A stretch of DNA of 64,000 nt, from assembly GCF_042445055.1 (NCBI RefSeq), contig NZ_CP170339.1, forward strand, positions 744,001 to 808,000, in the 5' to 3' direction. Under the pieces are notes generated by a model, which worked only from the letters and a program-made list of their open reading frames with translations, did not search any database and was not told the origin of the DNA. Shown piece by piece: positions 7,749 through 15,712 of the stretch (positions are counted from its first letter, which is position 1; each line of letters opens with the position of its first letter). The position numbers were made by a program, and so were the translations under genes. This DNA comes from Falsihalocynthiibacter sp042445055 (GTDB lineage: Bacteria; Pseudomonadota; Alphaproteobacteria; Rhodobacterales; Rhodobacteraceae).

Positions 7749-9058
7749 TTTGTGCTCCTTAGATCAAGTCGGCGAATTAGGTCGGTTTTAAGTGCACCAG
7801 TTGGGTCGGCCTTGGCCGCTTCTGCACTCCAAGTCGCGTGGTCGGGGTACATGGGGCGAATGCGTTCGCCGCTGGAGAGGGAATCCTTCGCCAAATAAAT
7901 GCGGCCGCCCACCTCGGCGGTGAGTTTCTCGAGGCGCGGGACGAGGGCGCGCGCGGCTTCTGTGTTCGGAAAATCAACGGCGAGCGTGTAACCCTCCATC
8001 GGAAATGACATATAGCCAGCAGAGCCCGCACCCATTCGTTTGAGAACTGCAAGCGGGCTAGCGAGGCCTGAATGAGCGATTTGCGTTAGAATTTCGCGCA
8101 GCGTCGCGGCCTCTGCTACTGGAACGACGCACTGGAATTGATGAAACCCCCGTTTGCCGTAGAGGCGATTCCAGTCATAGATGCGATCCAGCGGGAAGAA
8201 AAAGTCGGTAATCGGCTTAACCGAAGTTCGCCCATGATCGGGAACGCGGCGGAAATAGAGCTTGTTGAACAGCCGAACCGTAAGTGGGGAGAGCGCAAAG
8301 CTTGGCGCGTTGAAGGGCACCGATTTTGACTTTGAGCGCGCAGGGACGAGGCCTGAGCCAGTTTCGCCTTCTTCCAAGATTCCGCGCCCAAGCGCGCTGC
8401 CCTTGGCCGTGGCGTCAATCCATCCAACGGTATAAGTTGCGCTCGAGTTGTCGAGAAGCTCGAGGAATTCGTCCAGCCCGTCGACACGCCGCTCGGTCAC
8501 CATGATGACGTCACCCTTGCACGGCAGCATCTTTATCTTTGCCGATAGGATGATCCCCGTTTGTCCCATGCCGCCAACTGTCGCCTTGAAAAGCGAAGCG
8601 TTTCGTTTGGGGCTAATGGTTTTCTTCTCGCCCTGAACCAACAGGGTTATGGCTTCTACGTGCTGGCCGAAACTTCCGGCGTTGTGGTGATTTTTACCGT
8701 GAACATCCATGGCGATCGCGCCACCAATTGTCGCGAACCCTGTGCCGGGAAGAACCGCAGGCAACCAACCCTTGGGTGCAAAGAGCCTGGTGAGTTCACC
8801 CAATTGACAGCCAGCTTCGGCCTCAAGGATGCCTGTGCTTTCGTCAAAGCCCAAAATGCGATCAAGGCGCGTCATATCAATTGACTTGCCGCCATCGTTC
8901 AATGGTGCGTCGCCGTAAGAGCGCCGATTGCCCATCGCGGGCGCATTCTCTGAGGCCAAAATAGCGTTCAAGGCACTGGTGCGTTCGGGGCGTGCTATCT
9001 CACTCGCGGCGCTTAGGACGCGTCCCCAACCTGTGACGGTGTCAGTTTTCCAGCGCAT
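7745..9058 (-). CDS. FAD-dependent oxidase, DprE1-like polyprenyl-phosphoribose 2'-epimerase subunit
   Basis: A 437-residue VAO-type flavoprotein. The FAD domain has GNRRSYGDAPLNDGG (about 43-57) and DVHGKNHHNAGSFG (about 118-131); the C-terminal substrate domain has GGRIYLAKDSL (about 384-393). These match mycobacterial DprE1, which oxidises the 2'-OH of decaprenyl-phosphoryl ribose. The lysine of LAKDS (about 391) corresponds to the DprE1 catalytic Lys418. The residue 31 positions before it, where DprE1 has the benzothiazinone-target Cys387, is Ala (about 360, TLAVDFP). I chose the internal ATG because AGAGGGG precedes it; the start overlaps the flippase-like gene by 17 bases. Confidence 0.86.
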   Translation of the reverse strand: MRWKTDTVTGWGRVLSAASEIARPERTSALNAILASENAPAMGNRRSYGDAPLNDGGKSIDMTRLDRILGFDESTGILEAEAGCQLGELTRLFAPKGWLPAVLPGTGFATIGGAIAMDVHGKNHHNAGSFGQHVEAITLLVQGEKKTISPKRNASLFKATVGGMGQTGIILSAKIKMLPCKGDVIMVTERRVDGLDEFLELLDNSSATYTVGWIDATAKGSALGRGILEEGETGSGLVPARSKSKSVPFNAPSFALSPLTVRLFNKLYFRRVPDHGRTSVKPITDFFFPLDRIYDWNRLYGKRGFHQFQCVVPVAEAATLREILTQIAHSGLASPLAVLKRMGAGSAGYMSFPMEGYTLAVDFPNTEAARALVPRLEKLTAEVGGRIYLAKDSLSSGERIRPMYPDHATWSAEAAKADPTGALKTDLIRRLDLRSTK

Positions 9059-10064
9059 AGGCCCCTCTTCTTGAATACTTCTCGGCGATAGGAAAAATGA
9101 TAAATCCAATGGCTATCGCGAACCAAAGGGTCGTTAATCGAATGACAGCGGTTGCTGGCAGGCTCATGGAAAGCGGAATGCCCTCTATAGTAAGCAGCGC
9201 GACCATCGCTGCCTCTGCGCCGCCGACACCGCCCGGCGCGCCCGTTAACCCGCCGGCCAGCGTTGAAAAAACAAAAATGACAACGCAAGTCGCGAGAGAG
9301 ATATCTGCGCCCATCCACGTCATAAGGTAATAGAACGCTGCTCCCTCGGCGAACCAACCCAGCCCGCCCAGAAGTGTCGCTGCGCAGATCGTGGGCAAAT
9401 GCGAAAACTGTTCAAGGCTTTGGGAAGCGCGGCGTATGCGTACGAACAGGCGTGGTTTGCGACCGATAATTCGATAAGCTCCGTTGACCGCATAATTGAA
9501 TAGCGCAGGTCGCGTGACGACGATGGCCGCGATAAGAGCAATGATTACGACGGGAAGCGCGCCCTTTGTTCCGCTTGCCGCCGCAAGAAGCCCCGCCGCT
9601 AGCAATAGTGCCATAACCGCGAGATCACTCGCGCGATCCATTAGCATTAGCGGTGCCGTTTTCTCGGAAAGGGCGCCTGTCTCGCGGCGGATCCATCGCA
9701 TTCTAACGAGTTCGCCAAGGCGCCCAGGAGTGACGCTCATTGCAAATCCGCCAAGGAAATGACGCATATTGGCAATGACTCCTAGGTCGAGACCCAATCG
9801 CCGCACAAACACATGCCAGCGCAACCCGCGCAGTACGTAGTTGATGAGTGATAAAACCAAGAGCGCAGCTACCTGCCAGAGTGCAAGCTTTTGAATTTGC
9901 GCCCATGTTTCGTGCCAGCCCGTCGCGGCCGCCACGCCAATAAGCCCAATGATGACAAGCAGAAAAAGCCCGGCAAACAAGGCGGTGTCGCGCCACTTCT
10001 TGTTGCTCAGGATGCGAGACGAGGGCGCAGCATCAGGAGAATTTGGGATTTGTGTACTGCTCAT
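9042..10064 (-). CDS. Flippase-like membrane protein of the YbhN/AglD (LPG synthase TM) family
   Basis: About 340 residues with some seven or eight membrane helices. It has the family signatures RGLRWHVFVRRLGL, SVTPGRLGELVRM and GAPGGVGGAEAAMV. Members of this family are proposed to flip or handle lipid-linked sugars (AglD in archaea) or act as the membrane half of MprF. Here it sits first in an operon with the DprE1- and DprE2-like genes and overlaps the former, so a role in moving a polyprenyl-phosphoryl sugar across the membrane is plausible but unproven. A GCAGGA site supports the start MSSTQ; an ATG one codon earlier is equally possible. A 21-base imperfect hairpin (10161-10181) lies upstream, after scoB. 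Confidence 0.75.
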   Translation of the reverse strand: MSSTQIPNSPDAAPSSRILSNKKWRDTALFAGLFLLVIIGLIGVAAATGWHETWAQIQKLALWQVAALLVLSLINYVLRGLRWHVFVRRLGLDLGVIANMRHFLGGFAMSVTPGRLGELVRMRWIRRETGALSEKTAPLMLMDRASDLAVMALLLAAGLLAAASGTKGALPVVIIALIAAIVVTRPALFNYAVNGAYRIIGRKPRLFVRIRRASQSLEQFSHLPTICAATLLGGLGWFAEGAAFYYLMTWMGADISLATCVVIFVFSTLAGGLTGAPGGVGGAEAAMVALLTIEGIPLSMSLPATAVIRLTTLWFAIAIGFIIFPIAEKYSRRGAYALEN

Positions 10065-10188
10065 CATTTCCTGCGATTTAGCCACAGATTGGGGCAAGAA
10101 TATGATGCTGTTTCCCATTTGGGAACAAAAACTCACATTGATCAGCCACAGGTCGGTGTCGGGCCGCCACTTTGGCGACCCGCAAAAT

Positions 10189-10812
10189 TCATACTATTGC
10201 GGCTTCGGTGCTCTTGCGAATTTCTTCTTCGGTGACGCCATCGGCGATCTCGACGATCGATAAGCCACCCTCCACAACATCAAAAACACCCAAGTTCGTG
10301 ATGATACGATCCACACAGGCTTGGCCCGTTAGCGGAAGCGTGCAGGATTTAAGCAACTTGCTCTCTCCCTTTTTATTGGTGTGATCCATCACAACGACAA
10401 CGCGTTTTACGCCCGCAACGAGATCCATCGCCCCGCCCATACCTTTGACCAGCTTCCCCGGAATCATCCAGTTGGCAAGGTCGCCGTTTTCGGCCACTTC
10501 CATAGCGCCCAGAATAGCCATGGCAATTTTTCCACCACGGATCATTCCAAAACTTTGGGCACTGTCAAAATATGCTGTCTGAGGCAGCTCAGTGATCGTC
10601 TGCTTGCCAGCATTAATCAGGTCTGCGTCTTCTTCGCCTGCAATGGGGAAGGGGCCCATGCCCAGCATTCCGTTTTCACTTTGCAGGGTTACTTCGATGC
10701 CGTCAGGAATATAGTTGGAAACAAGCGTTGGAATGCCAATCCCAAGGTTCACATACCATCCGTCTTGCAATTCCTTCGCGGCGCGCGCGGCCATTTGATT
10801 GCGATCCCACAT
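10189..10812 (-). CDS. scoB: 3-oxoacid CoA-transferase, subunit B
   Basis: This is the beta subunit of succinyl-CoA:3-oxoacid CoA-transferase, which activates acetoacetate with CoA from succinyl-CoA in ketone-body and polyhydroxybutyrate breakdown. The 207-residue protein has NLGIGIPTLVSNY near the N-terminus and SENGMLGMGPFP, whose Glu forms the CoA thioester intermediate. It begins 3 bases after the subunit A stop on the same strand. Pca-type transferases for 3-oxoadipate have the same architecture; no aromatic-degradation genes lie nearby, so the Sco reading is preferred. Confidence 0.9.
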   Translation of the reverse strand: MWDRNQMAARAAKELQDGWYVNLGIGIPTLVSNYIPDGIEVTLQSENGMLGMGPFPIAGEEDADLINAGKQTITELPQTAYFDSAQSFGMIRGGKIAMAILGAMEVAENGDLANWMIPGKLVKGMGGAMDLVAGVKRVVVVMDHTNKKGESKLLKSCTLPLTGQACVDRIITNLGVFDVVEGGLSIVEIADGVTEEEIRKSTEAAIV

Positions 10813-10815
10813 GCT

Positions 10816-11511
10816 CTAGGCCTCCCGTACTGTGCGTTGTTCGATGCGTTTCTCGTGATCACCTTGGATAATTCGATGCACGTAAATGCCCGGCAGATGG
10901 ATTGTATCCGGATCAAGGCTTCCTGTCGGAACGATCTCTTCGACTTCGACAACACAGACCTTGCCACACATCGCAGCAGGCGGATTGAAATTGCGTGCAG
11001 TCTTGCGGAATACAAGGTTGCCGGTTTCGTCAGCTTTCCATGCTTTAACAATGGAGAGATCGGCGAAAATGCCTTCTTCCATGATATAGGTTTCGCCGTT
11101 GAATTCGCGGTGATCCTTGCCTTCAGCGATCACGGTTCCGACGCCCGTTTTGGTGTAAAATCCGGGAATACCACATCCTGCGGCGCGCATTCGTTCGGCG
11201 AGTGTGCCTTGTGGGTTGAACTCAAGTTCAAGCTCGCCCGACAAATACTGGCGCATGAACTCGGCGTTTTCACCAACATAGGATGAGATCATCTTCTTGA
11301 CCTGCTTAGTGTCCAGCAACATTCCGATGCCAAACCCGTCGACGCCCGCGTTATTTGAAGCAAACGTAAGGTCCTTAGTTCCCGCATCGCGAATAGCGGC
11401 AAGCAGCAACTCTGGAATGCCGCATAGGCCAAAACCGCCTGCGGCAATCAGCATACCGTCAGTCAACAGGCCATCTAGGGCCTCCGCTGCTGACCCGTAT
11501 ATTTTCTTCAT
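10816..11511 (-). CDS. scoA: 3-oxoacid CoA-transferase, subunit A
   Basis: The alpha subunit of the heterodimeric CoA-transferase, 231 residues. The glycine-rich motif GGFGLCGIPE near residue 25 and the following LTFASNNAGVDGFG are typical of the family. The start ATG has GGGAG at good spacing and is followed directly by subunit B. A hairpin between topA and this gene may end topA transcripts, so the pair is probably its own operon. Confidence 0.91.
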   Translation of the reverse strand: MKKIYGSAAEALDGLLTDGMLIAAGGFGLCGIPELLLAAIRDAGTKDLTFASNNAGVDGFGIGMLLDTKQVKKMISSYVGENAEFMRQYLSGELELEFNPQGTLAERMRAAGCGIPGFYTKTGVGTVIAEGKDHREFNGETYIMEEGIFADLSIVKAWKADETGNLVFRKTARNFNPPAAMCGKVCVVEVEEIVPTGSLDPDTIHLPGIYVHRIIQGDHEKRIEQRTVREA

Positions 11512-11592
11512 GTCTCACTCCCCATCGTTGCTGGCTTTGCGGGAGTTTTGCTTTTGTGTCAGGGAGTGTCAATGCTTTTGCCGCATTGCAGC

Positions 11593-11624
11593 GAAGGCCA
11601 CGCATACGATTGAGCGTGGCCTTC
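11593..11624. terminator. Perfect 11-bp inverted repeat between topA and scoA
   Basis: The arms GAAGGCCACGC and GCGTGGCCTTC pair perfectly around a 10-base loop, starting 12 bases after the topA stop. In the minus direction, the sense of both flanking genes, no T-run follows, so it may act as an mRNA-stabilising end or a weak terminator. In the plus direction it is followed by TTTC. Confidence 0.5.
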
Positions 11625-11635
11625 TTTCATACCAA

Positions 11636-14314
11636 CTATTCAGTGGTATCTGTTTTGGTTTTCTTCTTTGCCGCAGGTTTCTTTTTTGCAGTTGTCTTCG
11701 CTGCGGCTTTTTTCTTGGGGGCCGCTTTCTTGCGCGTACCCTTTTTCGCAGCTTTCTCAGCAATCCATGCGACAGCCTGTTCCATTGTCACGTCATCGGG
11801 CGAGACTTCCTTGGGGATCGTCGCGTTGACCTTGCCCCACTTCACATAGGGTCCGTAACGCCCGTCCAGTACGTTGACTGGGCCGCCCTCATCCGGATGT
11901 TCGCCGAGTTCTTTCAATGGTTTGGCCGCTGCGCCACGCCCAGTCTTCGCTGCTTTTTGCGCCAAGACCTCAACCGCACGGTTCATGCCAATTGTAAACA
12001 CTTCGTCCACATCTGCAATGTTGGCATATACTCGGCCGTGCTTAACATAGGGGCCATAGCGCCCAATGCTGGACTCAACCATTTCACCATCTTCGGGGTG
12101 GGGGCCGATCTCGCGCGGAAGGCTCAAAAGCATCAAGGCTTTATCAAGGTCAATCGTGTCTGGCGCCCAGCCGCGTGGCAAACTCGCGCGCGGTGGCCTC
12201 TTGTTCTCTTCAGTTGCTTCGCCGCGTTGAACGTAAGGGCCAAAGCGACCAGAGCGAAGGCTGATTTCATCTCCGGCATCTTCGCCCAAAACGCGATCTC
12301 CAGTTGCATCGCTATCGCCGCCAATCGGACGTGTGTAGCGGCATTCCGGGTAATTTCCGCAGCCCACGAAGCCACCCGTCTTGGATGTTTTCAAATGAAG
12401 CTGACCCTCGCCACAAAGAGGGCAAACCCTCGGGTCAGAGCCATCTTCGCGCGGTGGGTAAAGTGTAGGAGCAAGTACCTCGTCCAAGTGATCAAGCACT
12501 TCGGAAATACGCAACTCCGAAGTTTCACCAATCGCCGCCGAGAAATCTTTCCAGAAATGCGCAAGCACTTCTTTGTAATCGCGATCGCCAGCGCTGATGT
12601 CGTCGAGCTGTGCTTCAAGGTCGGCGGTAAAATCATAGCCAACGTATTTGCGGAAATAGTTGGTTAGGAAAACAGTAACGATCTTACCCTTATCTTCTGG
12701 AATAAGGCGGTTTTTCTCTTTGCGAACGTATTCGCGATCTTGGATCGTGGTCACAACACTCGCGTAGGTGGACGGGCGACCAATGCCCAATTCTTCCATA
12801 CGTTTTACAAGCGTCGCTTCGGTGAAGCGTGGGGGCGGTTGGGTAAAGTGCTGTTGCCCAAGGACAGTAGCATCCTCTGTCATGACTGCACCGCTATTGC
12901 GTTGCATTCCGGCGCCTGCTGCCTCGACGACACTGTCTGATTTTTCACCTTTGGCGAAGTCGGCCTGCAGCGCACCTTTGATCAAAGGTGCGGCGTCCCC
13001 TTCTGAAATTTGTGGCAAGCGTTTGTCGTCTTCATCCTCAGAGTCATCACGACCTTCGGTATAGACTTTCATAAAGCCGTCAAACGCCACAACCTGACCT
13101 GTCGCGCGCAGCATAACTTGCTCGTCTTCGGATCCGATATCGACTGTGGTGCGCTCCAACCGTGCGTTAGACATTTGGCTTGCAAGCGTGCGCTTCCAGA
13201 TAAGATCGTAAAGTTTGCGTTGGTCGGCCTCTAGCTTAGAAAGTTGGCTCGCGTCGAGCGTCATATCCGTTGGGCGGATACACTCGTGCGCCTCTTGCGC
13301 ATTCTTTGCCTTGTTCTTGTAAACGTTGGGCTTTTCAGGAGTATAGCTCTTGCCATAACGCTCTTGAATTGCTTCGCGCGCCGCGGTCACCGCTTCGGGC
13401 GCCATGTCGATGCCGTCCGTACGCATATAGGTGATATAGCCGGCCTCATATAGACGCTGCGCGGTACTCATTGTTTGACGCGCGCCGAACCCGAATTTGC
13501 GGCTCGCTTCTTGTTGGAGCGTCGAGGTCATGAACGGCGCAGAAGGGCTGCGGTTGGCGGGTTTTGCCTCTACGCGCTTTATGGTCAGCGGACGACTAGA
13601 AACTGCTTGAACAGCGAGTTCTGCGTCTGTTGCGTTCGCGAGGTCGAATTTGTCGAGTTTCTTGCCGCCAAGAATCGTCAGGCGAGCTTCGAATTCTTTG
13701 CCGCGTGGTGTGCCGAGAACGGCCTTCACGCTCCAATATTCGCGTGCATCAAATGCGTCGATTTCCTGTTCCCGCTCAACGATCAGACGCAGGCAAACCG
13801 ATTGAACACGGCCCGCTGACTTCGCGCCTGGTAGTTTGCGCCACAGTACGGGCGAAAGGTTAAACCCAACAAGGTAATCCAATGCGCGACGGGCCAAGTA
13901 CGCCTCGACCAATGGCGTGTCCACTTCGCGGGGGTTTTTCATCGCTTCGGTGACCGCAGCCTTGGTGATCGCGTTAAACACGACACGGCTGACGGGGGTG
14001 GATTTCTTGATGACCTTGCGCTTGGTCAGGGCCTCTTGCAGGTGCCAGGAAATCGCCTCTCCCTCTCGGTCGGGGTCGGTTGCGAGGATCAGTTCGTTGT
14101 CTTCGGCGAGGGCATCGGCGATGGCTTTGACGTGCTTGCGGCTGTCATATCCGACCTCCCATTTCATGTCGAAGTCGGCGTCGGGATCGACCGATCCGTT
14201 CTTCGCGGGCAGGTCGCGCACGTGTCCATAGCTAGCGAGAACGGTGTAGTCCTTTCCCAAATAACTATTGATTGTCTTGGCTTTGGCCGGCGATTCGACG
14301 ACTACAACGGGCAT
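11636..14314 (-). CDS. topA: DNA topoisomerase I
   Basis: Type IA topoisomerase that relaxes negative supercoils. The 892-residue protein has a Toprim domain at the N-terminus with the metal-binding DPDRE (residues 80-84), the catalytic Tyr in GYITYMRTD (about residue 296), a Cys4 zinc motif (CPLCGEGQL...CGNYPEC, about 600-630) and several C-terminal topoisomerase repeats (GRYGPYVKHG, GRYGPYVKWG). It ends in a long Lys/Ala-rich tail, common in alphaproteobacterial TopA. The start ATG has AGAGGA upstream. It follows dprA with an 85-base gap, an order often seen in Rhodobacterales. Confidence 0.97.
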   Translation of the reverse strand: MPVVVVESPAKAKTINSYLGKDYTVLASYGHVRDLPAKNGSVDPDADFDMKWEVGYDSRKHVKAIADALAEDNELILATDPDREGEAISWHLQEALTKRKVIKKSTPVSRVVFNAITKAAVTEAMKNPREVDTPLVEAYLARRALDYLVGFNLSPVLWRKLPGAKSAGRVQSVCLRLIVEREQEIDAFDAREYWSVKAVLGTPRGKEFEARLTILGGKKLDKFDLANATDAELAVQAVSSRPLTIKRVEAKPANRSPSAPFMTSTLQQEASRKFGFGARQTMSTAQRLYEAGYITYMRTDGIDMAPEAVTAAREAIQERYGKSYTPEKPNVYKNKAKNAQEAHECIRPTDMTLDASQLSKLEADQRKLYDLIWKRTLASQMSNARLERTTVDIGSEDEQVMLRATGQVVAFDGFMKVYTEGRDDSEDEDDKRLPQISEGDAAPLIKGALQADFAKGEKSDSVVEAAGAGMQRNSGAVMTEDATVLGQQHFTQPPPRFTEATLVKRMEELGIGRPSTYASVVTTIQDREYVRKEKNRLIPEDKGKIVTVFLTNYFRKYVGYDFTADLEAQLDDISAGDRDYKEVLAHFWKDFSAAIGETSELRISEVLDHLDEVLAPTLYPPREDGSDPRVCPLCGEGQLHLKTSKTGGFVGCGNYPECRYTRPIGGDSDATGDRVLGEDAGDEISLRSGRFGPYVQRGEATEENKRPPRASLPRGWAPDTIDLDKALMLLSLPREIGPHPEDGEMVESSIGRYGPYVKHGRVYANIADVDEVFTIGMNRAVEVLAQKAAKTGRGAAAKPLKELGEHPDEGGPVNVLDGRYGPYVKWGKVNATIPKEVSPDDVTMEQAVAWIAEKAAKKGTRKKAAPKKKAAAKTTAKKKPAAKKKTKTDTTE

Positions 14315-14399
14315 AAAATTCCTCTCGACTCACATGGAGCTTATGGCGGCGCAAAATGGGAGCGGATTGATATGATTGTCAATGGGAAGCGTAAATCAA

Positions 14400-15530
14400 T
14401 TAATGAACGCGCGTTAGAAGTCCACCGCTCGCACGTTCAATTTGGCCGTTGATCTCCAGATTTACAAGCTCCGAGCTCACTTGATTAGCAGAGAGCTTAA
14501 GATCACGGATAAGTTGGTCCTCGGAGAGCGGAGTTGGGCCAAGGCGATCCAGGATGCGACGATGCAGGTCCGTTGTATCACAGGTGACTTCTTTGGTTTC
14601 TAGTTCGGGCGCTGTTGCTTCTTCTATATTACCCGCTATGCCCGAAAGCTGTTCAAGAATGTCATCAAGATTGCGCACAAGCGTTGCGCCGTCGCGCAAG
14701 AGCATATTACTCCCCGCTGAGCGCGGGTCGAGCGGATGACCGGGTATCGCCATAATCTCGCGGCCTTGGTCCAGTGCGTTGCGTGCTGTGATGAGTGTTC
14801 CAGAGCGAGCGGCGGCCTCTATTACGACAAGGCCACGTGAAAGGCCCGCGATAATTCGATTGCGCTTGGGAAAGTGTCTGGCTTGAGGGGTGAGGCCGAT
14901 CGGATCTTCGGAAATGCGAAGGCCGCGCGCCCCTAAATCCCAAAACAAATCGGTGTTCTCGCGGGGATAGATTTTGTCGACACCACCTGCTTGCACCGCG
15001 ATCGTTCCCCCCTCAAGAGCGGCTTGATGACAAACTGCGTCAATCCCGCGAGCCAGCCCAGATACAACGACGATACCGTGTTCCGATAAGCCAGAAGCAA
15101 GTTTGCGCGCCATCCGCTCGCCGAGCGAGCTTGCGTTGCGTGCGCCGACCATGCTGACCATCGGGCGCGACATTAGATCAGTATCGCCGATAGCCCAGAA
15201 CAGAGGAGGCGCATCCTCTATCTCCATAAGAGATTTCGGATATTGCGGATCGCCATAGCAGATCATTTGTGCGCCGACTTTATATGCTGCTTCTAGTTCG
15301 TCTTGGACTATGGATTCTGGGCAGGTTTTATAGTCAGTCACACCTGCTGTACGTGCGATCTTGGGTAAGGCGTCAAGCGCTTCGGCGGCAGTTCCGTATT
15401 CTCGCATCAAGCGAAAGAAGGTCGAAACCCCAACGCGCCGTGAGCGAATGAGACGGAGCCACAGTCCACGCGTTTCCTCAGTGGTGGGTGGGGTGAGGGG
15501 TGTGGTTGAAGAAACGATATCTTCGTGCAT
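14400..15530 (-). CDS. dprA: DNA-processing protein DprA
   Basis: DprA protects incoming single-stranded DNA and loads RecA on it during natural transformation. In Rhodobacterales it is also needed by recipients of gene-transfer-agent DNA. The protein of about 376 residues has the Rossmann-like DNA-binding core with MVGARNASSLGERMA, VVSGLARGIDAVCHQ and RNRIIAGLSRGLVVIEA, plus a C-terminal winged-helix domain (about 315-376, LSEDQLIRDLKLSANQ). I chose the internal start MHEDIV because GGAG lies upstream. A near-consensus CtrA box lies 44 bases before the start, in line with known CtrA control of dprA in this order. Confidence 0.93.
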   Translation of the reverse strand: MHEDIVSSTTPLTPPTTEETRGLWLRLIRSRRVGVSTFFRLMREYGTAAEALDALPKIARTAGVTDYKTCPESIVQDELEAAYKVGAQMICYGDPQYPKSLMEIEDAPPLFWAIGDTDLMSRPMVSMVGARNASSLGERMARKLASGLSEHGIVVVSGLARGIDAVCHQAALEGGTIAVQAGGVDKIYPRENTDLFWDLGARGLRISEDPIGLTPQARHFPKRNRIIAGLSRGLVVIEAAARSGTLITARNALDQGREIMAIPGHPLDPRSAGSNMLLRDGATLVRNLDDILEQLSGIAGNIEEATAPELETKEVTCDTTDLHRRILDRLGPTPLSEDQLIRDLKLSANQVSSELVNLEINGQIERASGGLLTRVH

Positions 15531-15573
15531 TGCGGCTCCGTCAGCTAACATCTGCAAGTTACGGGCTAGATGG

Positions 15574-15588
15574 TTAACAAGTGGTTTA
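15574..15588 (-). promoter_or_regulatory. Near-consensus CtrA box upstream of dprA
   Basis: The plus-strand sequence TTAA CAAGTGG TTTA matches TTAA-N7-TTAA at seven of eight positions and lies 44 bases before the dprA start. CtrA control of competence and GTA-recipient genes, including dprA, is established in Rhodobacter capsulatus and some roseobacters; its action here is inferred. Confidence 0.45.
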
Positions 15589-15652
15589 CGCAATATGGAA
15601 TTAGATTTTTCGCGGAATATCTATAAATAGCAATGGGTTATGTTCGGGTAGA

Positions 15653-15684
15653 AAAAGGCGGAGAACTAAGAAAGTAGCTCCGCA
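15653..15684 (-). terminator. Terminator after tldD
   Basis: On the minus strand a 6-bp G/C stem (GCGGAG with CTCCGC, 14-base loop that can pair further) is followed by TTTTT. It lies 29 bases after the tldD stop and ahead of the dprA leader, so it separates the two genes. Confidence 0.7.
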
Positions 15685-15712
15685 CAATATATTTTCCGAA
15701 TCGATAGGCCGG

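Noticed and set aside
7272..7898. Long plus-strand frame of 208 codons over the DprE2- and DprE1-like genes
   Set aside because: It is antisense to two genes with clear catalytic motifs, and its product resembles no known protein.
10161..10181. Imperfect hairpin after scoB as a terminator
   Set aside because: An 8-bp stem with a G-T pair and no T-run on the minus strand; too weak to list.
11297..12667. 456-codon plus-strand frame opposite topA
   Set aside because: Antisense to the conserved C-terminal part of topoisomerase I. Its Phe/Cys-rich product comes from reading the Lys/Ala-rich tail backwards.
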